Translations under genes and position numbers: made by a program
NCBI GenBank assembly: GCA_013151365.1
Contig: JAADIK010000076.1
Coordinates: 1 to 9,661 of the forward strand
Direction of reading: 5' to 3'
DNA length: 9,661 nucleotides
Source: Deltaproteobacteria bacterium
GTDB taxonomy: Bacteria; Desulfobacterota; Desulfobulbia; Desulfobulbales; Desulfobulbaceae
The notes under the pieces: generated by a model
Seen by the model: only the letters and a program-made list of their open reading frames with translations
Database searches by the model: none
Told to the model about the DNA's origin: nothing
Part shown: piece by piece, positions 1 to 5,632 of the stretch
How the letters are laid out: the number at the start of each line of letters is the position of its first letter
How positions within the stretch are numbered: position 1 is the stretch's first letter

Positions 1-167
1 GTAAGAAAATAACAAGAACATCTTGCATCTCATCTTCAGGCCATCTTTGGCTACGGCGCAATCGCAAAATCCTCGACGTAGCCCTGCTACGACTGCGGTT
101 TTACTCAATTACCGTAACCAAATCTGCCCCAAATATGAGCGCAATCTTGCCCATGTTATTTTCTTAC
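1..167. repeat. Imperfect palindromic element with 14-bp perfect terminal inverted repeats (MITE- or REP-like)
   Basis: The stretch begins with GTAAGAAAATAACA (1-14) and ends with its exact reverse complement at 154-167. The two arms align base for base about position 84 with no gap, and roughly 60% of positions are complementary. The best paired parts are the ends, a TTTGG/CTACGG block near 46-56 and its partner, and a central stem CGTAGC/GCTACG (77-82 and 86-91) with loop CCT. No transposase or other gene lies in it. The open frame crossing it starts at a TTG and resembles no known protein. Such a full-length palindrome between genes is typical of non-autonomous mobile repeats, but that identity is inferred. 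The left flank is cut by the window edge, so neither the true left end nor a target-site duplication can be judged. Confidence 0.6.
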
Positions 168-179
168 AGGCCCTTAAGG

Positions 180-201
180 AAAAAAAGGCCGGGCTTTGGC
201 C
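180..201 (-). terminator. Probable intrinsic terminator of the zinc-ribbon gene
   Basis: On the minus strand a short GC-rich hairpin, GGCC-loop of 7-GGCC (201 down to 187), is followed directly by seven U residues (186 to 180). It lies about 70 nt past the stop codon of the 269-1048 gene. The stem is only 4 bp, so strength is uncertain. Placement and the U-run make it the likely transcript end. Confidence 0.5.
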
Positions 202-247
202 GATAAGGCAAGTGAGGTTTTTTGTTTATCGCCGGTGGTCAGAGGAT

Positions 248-278
248 GAAGGAATAACAAAAAAACTCTCATTCCTTC
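248..278 (-). repeat. Inverted repeat spanning the 3' end of the zinc-ribbon gene
   Basis: GAAGGAAT (248-255) and ATTCCTTC (271-278) are a perfect 8-bp inverted repeat with a 15-nt loop. It includes the last codons and the TGA stop of the 269-1048 gene. The loop holds a run of seven U residues on the minus-strand RNA. The U-run is in the loop and not after the stem, so it does not look like a classic terminator. It could protect the mRNA 3' end, or be chance. Confidence 0.35.
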
Positions 279-1048
279 TCGTCGGCGAATAAATCTCCGA
301 GATCGACATCAAAGCTGTCAAGGGCCGTGCCGGTTTTTATGGATGCAGAGATTTTGCCGGCCGGGGCGGCATTCTGCGCGGATATTGCCTGGGTCTCAAG
401 GTCAATTCCCTCAAACTGTAAATCTTCAAGCGCCGCCGACCGGGTCCGGGCCGAGGGCGCCGCCGGGGCTTTTTCGGCAACGACAACTTCTGCAACCGAC
501 TCGGCAACCAACAGGGTATCCGTTTCTTTTTCCGCCGGAGCCAGGTCGGAGATGTCTATTTCCGCAAAGTCAAACTTTGGTTCCTCTCCGGCCTGCCCTG
601 CCGGCTCCTCTTCTCCCAGGTCTATCGTAAAATCCTCTTCCTCCTGCCCCGGGGCTTCCTCAATTTCGCCGAGATCTATTCCACCGGCTGCCTCTGCCGG
701 TGAGGTCTCATCCAGGCTGATATCCGCCATGCCCAGGTCCATCTCCACTTCTTCAGTCTCCGGCTCCCCGGCCCGGGCCGGCTCATCGTCCAGGGAAAAT
801 TCGATTTCCCGGCCTGACTCTTCCTCCATGTCCATGACGGTTTCTTCCGTCTCAAATTCCATCTCCTCGGCAACGTCTTCAGGCGTTTCGGGTTCTGAGT
901 TGACAGCATCGAGCCGGAGGAAGCGGGGGGGATCAATATGAGTTGTGGTACCCCTGAGAAGCTCCAGCTCCCCACTGATATTTTTGCCGCACTTGCCGCA
1001 AGTTTCCACTAGATCAAAAGAAATAAAGCCGCATTTTGGACAACGCAT
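269..1048 (-). CDS. Acidic low-complexity protein with N-terminal zinc ribbon, function unknown
   Basis: A 259-aa protein. Residues 3-20 form a C-X2-C-X10-C-X2-C zinc ribbon (C3, C6, C17, C20). Residues about 50-190 are very rich in Glu and Asp with Ala, Pro and Gly, and look disordered. Within the acidic part and C-terminus a short hydrophobic-acidic motif recurs: VEMDLG (101-106), GGIDLG (122-127), FTIDLG (140-145), IDISDL (164-169), GIDL (214-217), and FDVDLGDL near the C-terminus (246-253). I see no signal peptide, membrane helix or catalytic motif. The start is ATG at 1048, right at the ribbon, with AAGG and GAG elements upstream. The gene is monocistronic, with a promoter at 1134-1163 and a terminator at 180-201. 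Repeated short motifs plus a metal-binding head suggest a scaffold or adaptor, but this is inference. I do not recognise a named family. The gene itself is supported by the conserved ribbon, an intact frame and the flanking signals. Confidence 0.85.
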   Translation of the reverse strand: MRCPKCGFISFDLVETCGKCGKNISGELELLRGTTTHIDPPRFLRLDAVNSEPETPEDVAEEMEFETEETVMDMEEESGREIEFSLDDEPARAGEPETEEVEMDLGMADISLDETSPAEAAGGIDLGEIEEAPGQEEEDFTIDLGEEEPAGQAGEEPKFDFAEIDISDLAPAEKETDTLLVAESVAEVVVAEKAPAAPSARTRSAALEDLQFEGIDLETQAISAQNAAPAGKISASIKTGTALDSFDVDLGDLFADEKE

Positions 1049-1133
1049 AACTCTCGCCTTTGCTGAAGGTCATTGCCGGCATTCATCATTCCCGTGCACT
1101 CAACCCGGAAACGGATCGCCTTTTAATTCTCGT

Positions 1134-1163
1134 ATTATCGCACACGCCGTAATAAAAAATCAA
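1134..1163 (-). promoter_or_regulatory. Candidate sigma70-type promoter for the zinc-ribbon gene
   Basis: On the minus strand, TTGATT (1158-1163) is followed after 18 nt by GATAAT (1134-1139), which is preceded by TGC and so forms an extended -10 box. Transcription would begin near 1127, leaving a leader of about 80 nt before the ATG at 1048. This is the best match in the gap. Confidence 0.5.
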
Positions 1164-1436
1164 GGTACAATTTTACGGAACCACACGATTATCCTGAAAA
1201 ATTCTCCCTTGCAAAAGAAACGGCCATTGCTGAACGACTAACCGCGGTCTCTCGCCGCTTCTCAAAGCCACCGGGCCGTGACCTGGCGGCGGTCCGGGAG
1301 GCGGAAAAACTTCGGCTTGAACCGGCAAGAGTTGGGACGATAATTGAAGGGAAACACAGGGATGAGCGAACCGGCAATTTCGGGATATCCGGGCGACACC
1401 CGGAGGCGGCCGCGGGGTTTGGGAGAGGGCAAAGAC
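1164..1436. other. Gene-poor spacer, no supported gene
   Basis: This is the part of the 434-nt gap (1049-1482) not covered by the promoter of the zinc-ribbon gene or the terminator of the gap operon. It is GC-rich from about 1240 on. A plus-strand frame stays open from 1127 to beyond 1480 but has no ATG, GTG or TTG start before 1586 and no ribosome site. Minus-strand frames here run into the tRNA or terminator and resemble nothing. A small hairpin CCGGG-CGACA-CCCGG lies at 1389-1403. It could be a decayed gene, but I cannot name one. Confidence 0.4.
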
Positions 1437-1474
1437 AAAAAAGGGCGGTTGCAATATTAAAATCGCAAACGCCC
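1437..1474 (-). terminator. Strong intrinsic terminator of the gap-pgk-tpiA-secG-tRNA-Leu unit
   Basis: On the minus strand GGGCGTTTGC pairs with GCAACCGCCC, a 10-bp stem with one mismatch around a 12-nt AU-rich loop. Six U residues follow (1442-1437). It starts 8 nt after the CCA end of the tRNA, so it ends the whole operon. Confidence 0.9.
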
Positions 1475-1482
1475 GGCAAGGA

Positions 1483-1568
1483 TGGTGCCGAAGGCCGGAG
1501 TCGAACCGGCACGAACGAGGTTCACTGCCCCCTCAAGACAGCGTGTCTACCAATTCCACCACTTCGGC
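1483..1568 (-). tRNA. leuU: tRNA-Leu (anticodon GAG)
   Basis: On the minus strand the 86-nt sequence folds as a class II tRNA. The acceptor stem is GCCGAAG/CTTCGGC, followed by discriminator A and an encoded CCA (1483-1485). The anticodon stem is CTGTC/GGCAG around loop TTGAGGG, placing anticodon GAG at 1534-1532. A long variable arm follows, then a T arm GCCGG-TTCGACT-CCGGC. GAG reads CUC and CUU leucine codons. It begins only 8 nt after the secG stop and is followed by a terminator, so it must be cut out of the operon transcript. E. coli has the same pairing (secG-leuU), which supports both identities. The symbol is by analogy. Confidence 0.97.
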
Positions 1569-1576
1569 AATGTTGT

Positions 1577-1972
1577 TTATCTGGGTTGCGAGTTCTGTTC
1601 CACCGGCATTGTCTTTTGCGGCGTTGCCGATGTTGCAGGTGCCGCCTTCTGTGCCGGCAGCGGAATGGTTGCCGGCCCTTTCGGCACTGCGGTCTTCGGA
1701 GCGGGCGCCTGTACCTTTACTTCGCTCATGACCGTGCCCGAACTTCTGTTGGCGGAAATATAGGCGAGGGAAATGGATGTGCCCATGAAAATAATTGCGG
1801 CCAGGGTCGTAATCTTGTTGAGCAGCGGCAGCGGACCTTCGGAACCAAACAGCGACTGGCTCGAGCCGCCGAAGGTGGCACCGATGTCGGCCCCTTTGCC
1901 ATGCTGCAGGAGCACGATGCCGATGAGGAACAGGCAGACGACAATATGTACGATTATAAGTAATGTTGTCAT
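1577..1972 (-). CDS. secG: Protein-export membrane protein SecG
   Basis: A 131-aa inner-membrane subunit of the SecYEG translocon, which helps SecA-driven export. The N-terminal helix spans about residues 3-22 and runs into the family signature LLQHGKGADIGATFGG. This is followed by the SQSLFGSEG loop and a second helix at about 53-72, giving the usual two-helix hairpin. After residue 75 comes an Ala/Pro/Lys-rich tail of about 55 residues. It makes the protein longer than the 110-aa E. coli SecG and looks disordered. The ATG overlaps the tpiA stop by 4 nt (ATGA), so translation is probably coupled. The stop lies 8 nt before the tRNA-Leu 5' end. Identity is secure. Confidence 0.96.
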   Translation of the reverse strand: MTTLLIIVHIVVCLFLIGIVLLQHGKGADIGATFGGSSQSLFGSEGPLPLLNKITTLAAIIFMGTSISLAYISANRSSGTVMSEVKVQAPAPKTAVPKGPATIPLPAQKAAPATSATPQKTMPVEQNSQPR

Positions 1973-2724
1973 GAAAAATGAATAATCCGGTTAAAAGACT
2001 CGGATTTCAGTGCAGCGCCGCCCACAAGCGCTCCATCAATGTCGGGCTCGGCCATGAGGCTGTCAATATTCTCTGGCTTAACCGAGCCACCATACAGTAT
2101 CCTTATGCTCTGGGCAAGTTTTTTCTCGAACACCTCGGTCAGGACCCCGCGAATGAAGTAATGGACCTCCTGGGCCTGCTCCCTGGTCGCGGTCTTGCCG
2201 GTGCCGATGGCCCATACCGGTTCGTAGGCGATCACCAGCCGCTCGGCCTGCCCGGGCCGCACATCTTCGAGATCCCGGCGCAGCTGCCGCTCCAGGACCT
2301 TGAAGGTGGAGCCCTCCTCCCGTTCATCCAGCGTTTCTCCGATACAGAGTACCGGCGTCAAAGCAAAGTTAAGTGCCCCGACCAGGCGGCGATTAATCAA
2401 CTCATCATCTTCGGCAAAGATGTAGCGGCGCTCGGAATGGCCGAGAATGACCATTGTCGCGCCGACATCGCGGAGCATGACCGGGGAGATTTCGCCGGTA
2501 TAGGCCCCTTCTTTTTCCCAGCCCACATTCTGGCCGGCGATCTGGATGACGGAACCCTTGACCGCCGCCGTTACCGCCGCGAGAGCAGTATAAGGCGGCG
2601 CCAGCATCACCTCCCGGTCCGTCAGGTTCCTGCAGCCCTCGGCGATAGATGCGGCCAGGGCCGCCGCCTCGGCGACCGTGAGGTTCATTTTCCAGTTTCC
2701 GGCAATAAGTGGTTTTCGGCTCAT
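1969..2724 (-). CDS. tpiA: Triosephosphate isomerase
   Basis: A 251-aa cytosolic enzyme interconverting dihydroxyacetone phosphate and glyceraldehyde 3-phosphate. It is a normal-length TIM barrel. The active-site residues are all visible: Lys12 in AGNWKMN, His96 in ILGHSERR, and catalytic Glu168 in AYEPVWAIGTGKTA, which also carries phosphate-gripping loop 6. The phosphate motif YGGSVKPEN is at 211-219 and GALVGGA at 231-237. The ATG at 2724 has a strong ribosome site (GGGAGG, 5-6 nt upstream). It lies 25 nt after pgk and overlaps secG by 4 nt, so it belongs to the gap-pgk-tpiA-secG operon. Confidence 0.98.
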   Translation of the reverse strand: MSRKPLIAGNWKMNLTVAEAAALAASIAEGCRNLTDREVMLAPPYTALAAVTAAVKGSVIQIAGQNVGWEKEGAYTGEISPVMLRDVGATMVILGHSERRYIFAEDDELINRRLVGALNFALTPVLCIGETLDEREEGSTFKVLERQLRRDLEDVRPGQAERLVIAYEPVWAIGTGKTATREQAQEVHYFIRGVLTEVFEKKLAQSIRILYGGSVKPENIDSLMAEPDIDGALVGGAALKSESFNRIIHFS

Positions 2725-2749
2725 CTCTTCCTCCCTGCGAATCGTTTCG

Positions 2750-3931
2750 TTACACCCCGTCCAAGGCCTGCACGCCGGGCAGAGTTTTACCCTCCATCAG
2801 CATCAGAAAAGCACCGCCGCCGGTGGACATATAGGAAATATTGTCGGCTTCGCCGAATTTTTTGACTGCCGCGTTGGAGTCCCCGCCACCGGTAATGCTG
2901 AGCGCATGAGCCGAGGCGACCACGTGGGTCATGGCCATGGTGCCGCGGGCAAAGGCGTCCATCTCGAAGGCGCCCATGGGGCCGTTCCAGATAATCGTCC
3001 CGGCGTCCGCCAGGACCTCGCTGAAAACAATGACCGTTGCCGGGCCGATATCGAGCGCCATCCAGCCCGCAGGAATATTCTGCACCGTCACCTGCTTCGA
3101 GACTGCATCGGGAGAAAACCGGTCCGCCGCAATCACGTCCACGGGCAGATACACCTGCACTCCTTTTTTTCTGGCCCGATGCAGCAGTTGCTCCGCCGCC
3201 GCCACCAGGTCGTTTTCCACCTTGGAAACACCCACCTCCAGGCCCTGGCTTTTGAGAAAGGTATTGGCCATGGCCCCGCCGATCAGCAGCCGGTCCACCT
3301 TGGCCAACATGTTTTCGAGTGCGCCAAGTTTACTTGAGACCTTGGCGCCGCCGACTATGGCCGCCAGCGGCCGGACCGGTTCGTCCAGGCAGCGGTGAAA
3401 ATAGTCCAGTTCTTTCTGCAGCAGGAAACCGGCCGCCTTGGCCGCGAACTGTTCCGGGACCGCGACCACCGAAGCGTGAGCCCGGTGGGAGACGGCAAAG
3501 GCGTCATTGATGAAGACCTCGGCCAGGCCGGCCAGCCGCTTGGCGAAATCCGGATCGTTTTTCTTTTCTTCGGCATGGTAGCGCAGATTTTCCAGCAGGA
3601 CGACGTCACCGTCCCGCATCGCCCCGACTATGGACTCGACGTCCGGTCCGACGCAGTCCGGCGCCATTTTGACCGGCCGCCCGAGCAGACCGGCGAGATG
3701 GTCGGCGATCGGCGCCAGTGAATATCCGGCGACCCGTTCGCCCTCGGGCCGCCCCAGGTGGGAGCAGAGAATCACCCTGGCCCCCTGCTGCAACGCATAC
3801 TCCAGGGTCGGCAGAGCCGTCCGGATCCTGTTGTCATCGGTGATCCGTCCCTCTTCGTCCAGCGGCACATTGAAGTCCACCCGGATCAGCACCCGTTTGC
3901 CTGCAATATCCAGATCCCGCACTGTTTTCAT
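2750..3931 (-). CDS. pgk: Phosphoglycerate kinase
   Basis: A 393-aa cytosolic enzyme that moves the acyl phosphate of 1,3-bisphosphoglycerate to ADP, or the reverse in gluconeogenesis. The N-domain substrate motifs are RVDFNVP (17-23), SHLGRP (57-62) and LLENLRYH (112-119). The C-domain nucleotide motifs include AIVGGAKVSSK, IIWNGPMGAFE, the glycine-rich GGGDSNAAVKKFG and STGGGA near the end. Length is normal for bacteria and nothing is missing. The ATG at 3931 has GGAG about 6 nt upstream. It follows gap by 122 nt and precedes tpiA by 25 nt, so the operon encodes three adjacent steps of lower glycolysis or gluconeogenesis. Confidence 0.98.
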   Translation of the reverse strand: MKTVRDLDIAGKRVLIRVDFNVPLDEEGRITDDNRIRTALPTLEYALQQGARVILCSHLGRPEGERVAGYSLAPIADHLAGLLGRPVKMAPDCVGPDVESIVGAMRDGDVVLLENLRYHAEEKKNDPDFAKRLAGLAEVFINDAFAVSHRAHASVVAVPEQFAAKAAGFLLQKELDYFHRCLDEPVRPLAAIVGGAKVSSKLGALENMLAKVDRLLIGGAMANTFLKSQGLEVGVSKVENDLVAAAEQLLHRARKKGVQVYLPVDVIAADRFSPDAVSKQVTVQNIPAGWMALDIGPATVIVFSEVLADAGTIIWNGPMGAFEMDAFARGTMAMTHVVASAHALSITGGGDSNAAVKKFGEADNISYMSTGGGAFLMLMEGKTLPGVQALDGV

Positions 3932-4053
3932 TCATTTCTCCATTGGCATAGACCGCAAGGTCTGTTGTGCCTCAGCCTCCGGGTTTCGGCAAGCGGACGA
4001 CGGACCAGCCCTGCCGGACCAGACGACACCGGCTCCCCGCCCGGGCCGGGGAA
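3932..4053 (-). other. gap-pgk spacer with small hairpins
   Basis: This 122-nt gap is much longer than the other spacers in the operon. It has a 5-bp hairpin AGACC/GGTCT with a 4-nt loop (3950-3963). A GC-rich inverted repeat built around CCCGGGC lies just after the gap stop. Neither has a U-run, so neither looks like an intrinsic terminator. They may be mRNA processing or stability elements. Confidence 0.3.
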
Positions 4054-5274
4054 TCAGACCATCCGTTCCGCCACGGAGGCGGTCAGTTCCCCGAGCATAT
4101 TGGTGTAGCTGCCCAGTTCATTATCATACCAGCCGTAAATGACGGCCTGGGTAACCGGGACCTCCATGATGGGGGACGTCCGGCCCGGTTCGAAATTACA
4201 GCTCTTGATCTTGTCCAGATTAACACTGATCGAGGCGGTACGGGTATGGGTTTCCGTCGATTCGATCACGGCCGCGGCCTGGGGGACCCCGACGATATCA
4301 GAGGAAACATTCTGCTCCTCCGAGTATTCAAGGTAGGGCGAGTTGTCCGCATAATCCCGGTAGATCGAGTTGATCAGGTCACGGCCGATGGGACTTTCCA
4401 GCTCATCCTGCAGGTTCAGTACCAGGACGATCAGCGAGCCGGTGGCGGTGGGGACCCGCACCGATTCGGCCAGGAAGCCGATGGACCGCATTTCCGGAAT
4501 CACGAGGCGAAGGGCCTTGGCCGCACCGGTGGTGGTCAGGATAATGTTATTCAGGATAGAACGGTTTTTCCGCAGGTCGGTGGCGCCGGCAGCGGGCAGC
4601 CGGTCCAGCACCTGCTGCGAACCCGTGGCGGCATGGATCGTGACCATGGAGGCGGAAAGCAGCCGATCGGCGCCGAAATGATCGATCAACGGCTTGATCA
4701 TGTAGGAAAGACAGGTGGTGGTACAGGAGGCGGCGGAAATCATGCTGTGCCGGGCCGGATTATAAATATCATCATTGATGCCCATCACCGTGGTGACGGC
4801 GTCGACCGGCATATCGATCCCCTTGGCTTTAATTTTATACGGGGCCGAGAGAATGACTTTCTCGGCTCCCGCCTGCAGATGACCGCGCAGCGACCCCCTG
4901 GCATTATCCGCATCCGCCGTCGGATCCCTGAAGGCGCCGGTGCTGTCGACCACCAGGCGGACATCATTGCTCTGCCACTTGATATCTTTAGGGTTGCGAG
5001 ACTCGCGCAGGATGGTGACCGGCACCCCGTTGATGGTCATGGTTCCGGTATCCTCACGCAGGTTTTCAATGACCCGTCCTCCCCGGTGACCGTGCAGGAA
5101 GACGGACAGGCGGCCGTATGAGGAATCTTTTTCTATAACGCCGGCGATATCTTCCAGGCCCATACCGACCTCCCGGCCGAGATTGACCACGATTCCTGAA
5201 AAAAATTGGCGGGAGACATGATGCCATAGCGACAGTTTACCGATTCTGCCAAGGCCATTGATTCCGAGTTTCAT
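4054..5274 (-). CDS. gap: Divergent glyceraldehyde-3-phosphate dehydrogenase
   Basis: A 406-aa cytosolic enzyme of the phosphorylating GAPDH fold, oxidising glyceraldehyde 3-phosphate to 1,3-bisphosphoglycerate. It begins with the Rossmann motif GINGLGRIG (4-12). The catalytic cysteine is C184 in SAASCTTTCLS and the catalytic histidine H214 in TIHAATGSQ. NNIILTTTGAAKAL (242-255), RVPT (273-276), YLEYSEE (314-320) and WYDNE (382-386) are all family signatures. It is odd in three ways. It is about 70 residues longer than the usual 335. The strongly conserved Asn of SCTTNC is Thr187. The residue aligned with the NAD-binding Asp after the second strand is Leu (VVNLGRE, 29-35), so cofactor use may not be NAD-specific. 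I chose the ATG at 5274 because the Rossmann motif starts there and AAGGAG lies 10 nt upstream. A longer frame from a TTG at 5379 adds 35 unlikely residues. It is first in its operon. Confidence 0.93.
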   Translation of the reverse strand: MKLGINGLGRIGKLSLWHHVSRQFFSGIVVNLGREVGMGLEDIAGVIEKDSSYGRLSVFLHGHRGGRVIENLREDTGTMTINGVPVTILRESRNPKDIKWQSNDVRLVVDSTGAFRDPTADADNARGSLRGHLQAGAEKVILSAPYKIKAKGIDMPVDAVTTVMGINDDIYNPARHSMISAASCTTTCLSYMIKPLIDHFGADRLLSASMVTIHAATGSQQVLDRLPAAGATDLRKNRSILNNIILTTTGAAKALRLVIPEMRSIGFLAESVRVPTATGSLIVLVLNLQDELESPIGRDLINSIYRDYADNSPYLEYSEEQNVSSDIVGVPQAAAVIESTETHTRTASISVNLDKIKSCNFEPGRTSPIMEVPVTQAVIYGWYDNELGSYTNMLGELTASVAERMV

Positions 5275-5396
5275 TATTCTTCTTCTCCTTTCCTGTTGTC
5301 GGTATTCCGTCCGAATCCCCGAGCCGGCCGGCTGCCAGAGGGCTCTGTTGCAGGGGTGGCAATGCACCTCCTTGGACAATTTCCAAAATAATGACT

Positions 5397-5425
5397 ATTA
5401 TAATCGAAATTGAATCTTGTCGAAA
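5397..5425 (-). promoter_or_regulatory. Candidate promoter of the gap operon
   Basis: A perfect minus-strand TATAAT lies at 5397-5402. Two -35 boxes are possible: TCGACA (5418-5423) at 15 nt, a good box with a short spacer, or TTTCGA (5420-5425) at 17 nt, a poorer box with ideal spacing. Transcription would start near 5390, giving gap a leader of about 115 nt. Confidence 0.6.
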
Positions 5426-5632
5426 GACTAACCAGCATGGCCGGGCCGAATTTTAGGCCGCAGCCGCCATCAACAATGAAAATCTGCCGGAACCTGGTAC
5501 CTTGATCCGTTATCGGGCGGACCGCAGGTCGACGCGACGCGGACTGTTTTCAGTACGGGCTGAGTAGCTCCCGAGGTTGCCGCCCCTGGAGAGCTGGTAT
5601 GATTTTCATATAAAACCTGTCACGGATAGACT
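5426..5632 (+). other. queC upstream region with a possible branched RNA structure
   Basis: This is the queC side of the 358-nt divergent spacer. GGGCGGACC (5515-5523) can pair with GGT-CCGCCC (5575-5585, two bases bulged). It encloses three small hairpins: GTCG-ACG-CGAC, ACTG-TTTT-CAGT and CGGG...CCCG around a GAG/CTC core. Weak promoter-like boxes follow: TATGAT at 5598-5603 with TTGCCG 15 nt upstream, and TATAAA at 5609-5614. I find no preQ1 riboswitch: no A-rich tail of the preQ1-I type follows a hairpin next to the start. GC-rich DNA forms such pairings easily, so the fold may be chance. Confidence 0.3.

Noticed and set aside
23..292. 89-aa plus-strand open frame with a TTG start
   Set aside because: It lies across the palindromic element and the terminator. 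Its translation follows the repeat and resembles no protein.
327..941. Long Ser/Ala-rich plus-strand open frame
   Set aside because: It is antisense to the acidic zinc-ribbon gene. The Ser-rich composition is the mirror of its Glu/Asp codons.
1319..1511. Three copies of GAACCGGCA (1319, 1368 and within the tRNA T arm at 1503), possible attachment sites
   Set aside because: The match is only 9-10 bp in GC-rich DNA, and no integrase or element lies between the copies.
1978..2865. 295-aa plus-strand open frame
   Set aside because: It is antisense to tpiA and the end of pgk, both with full catalytic motifs.
3967..5121. 384-aa plus-strand open frame
   Set aside because: It lies antisense to gap and is a GC-driven mirror frame without recognisable motifs.
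5275..5379. N-terminal extension of gap from TTG 5379
   Set aside because: It would add 35 residues ahead of the Rossmann motif that normally begins GAPDH. A good AAGGAG precedes the internal ATG.
5586..5632. preQ1 riboswitch ahead of queC
   Set aside because: No hairpin plus A-rich pseudoknot tail of the known type can be built here.
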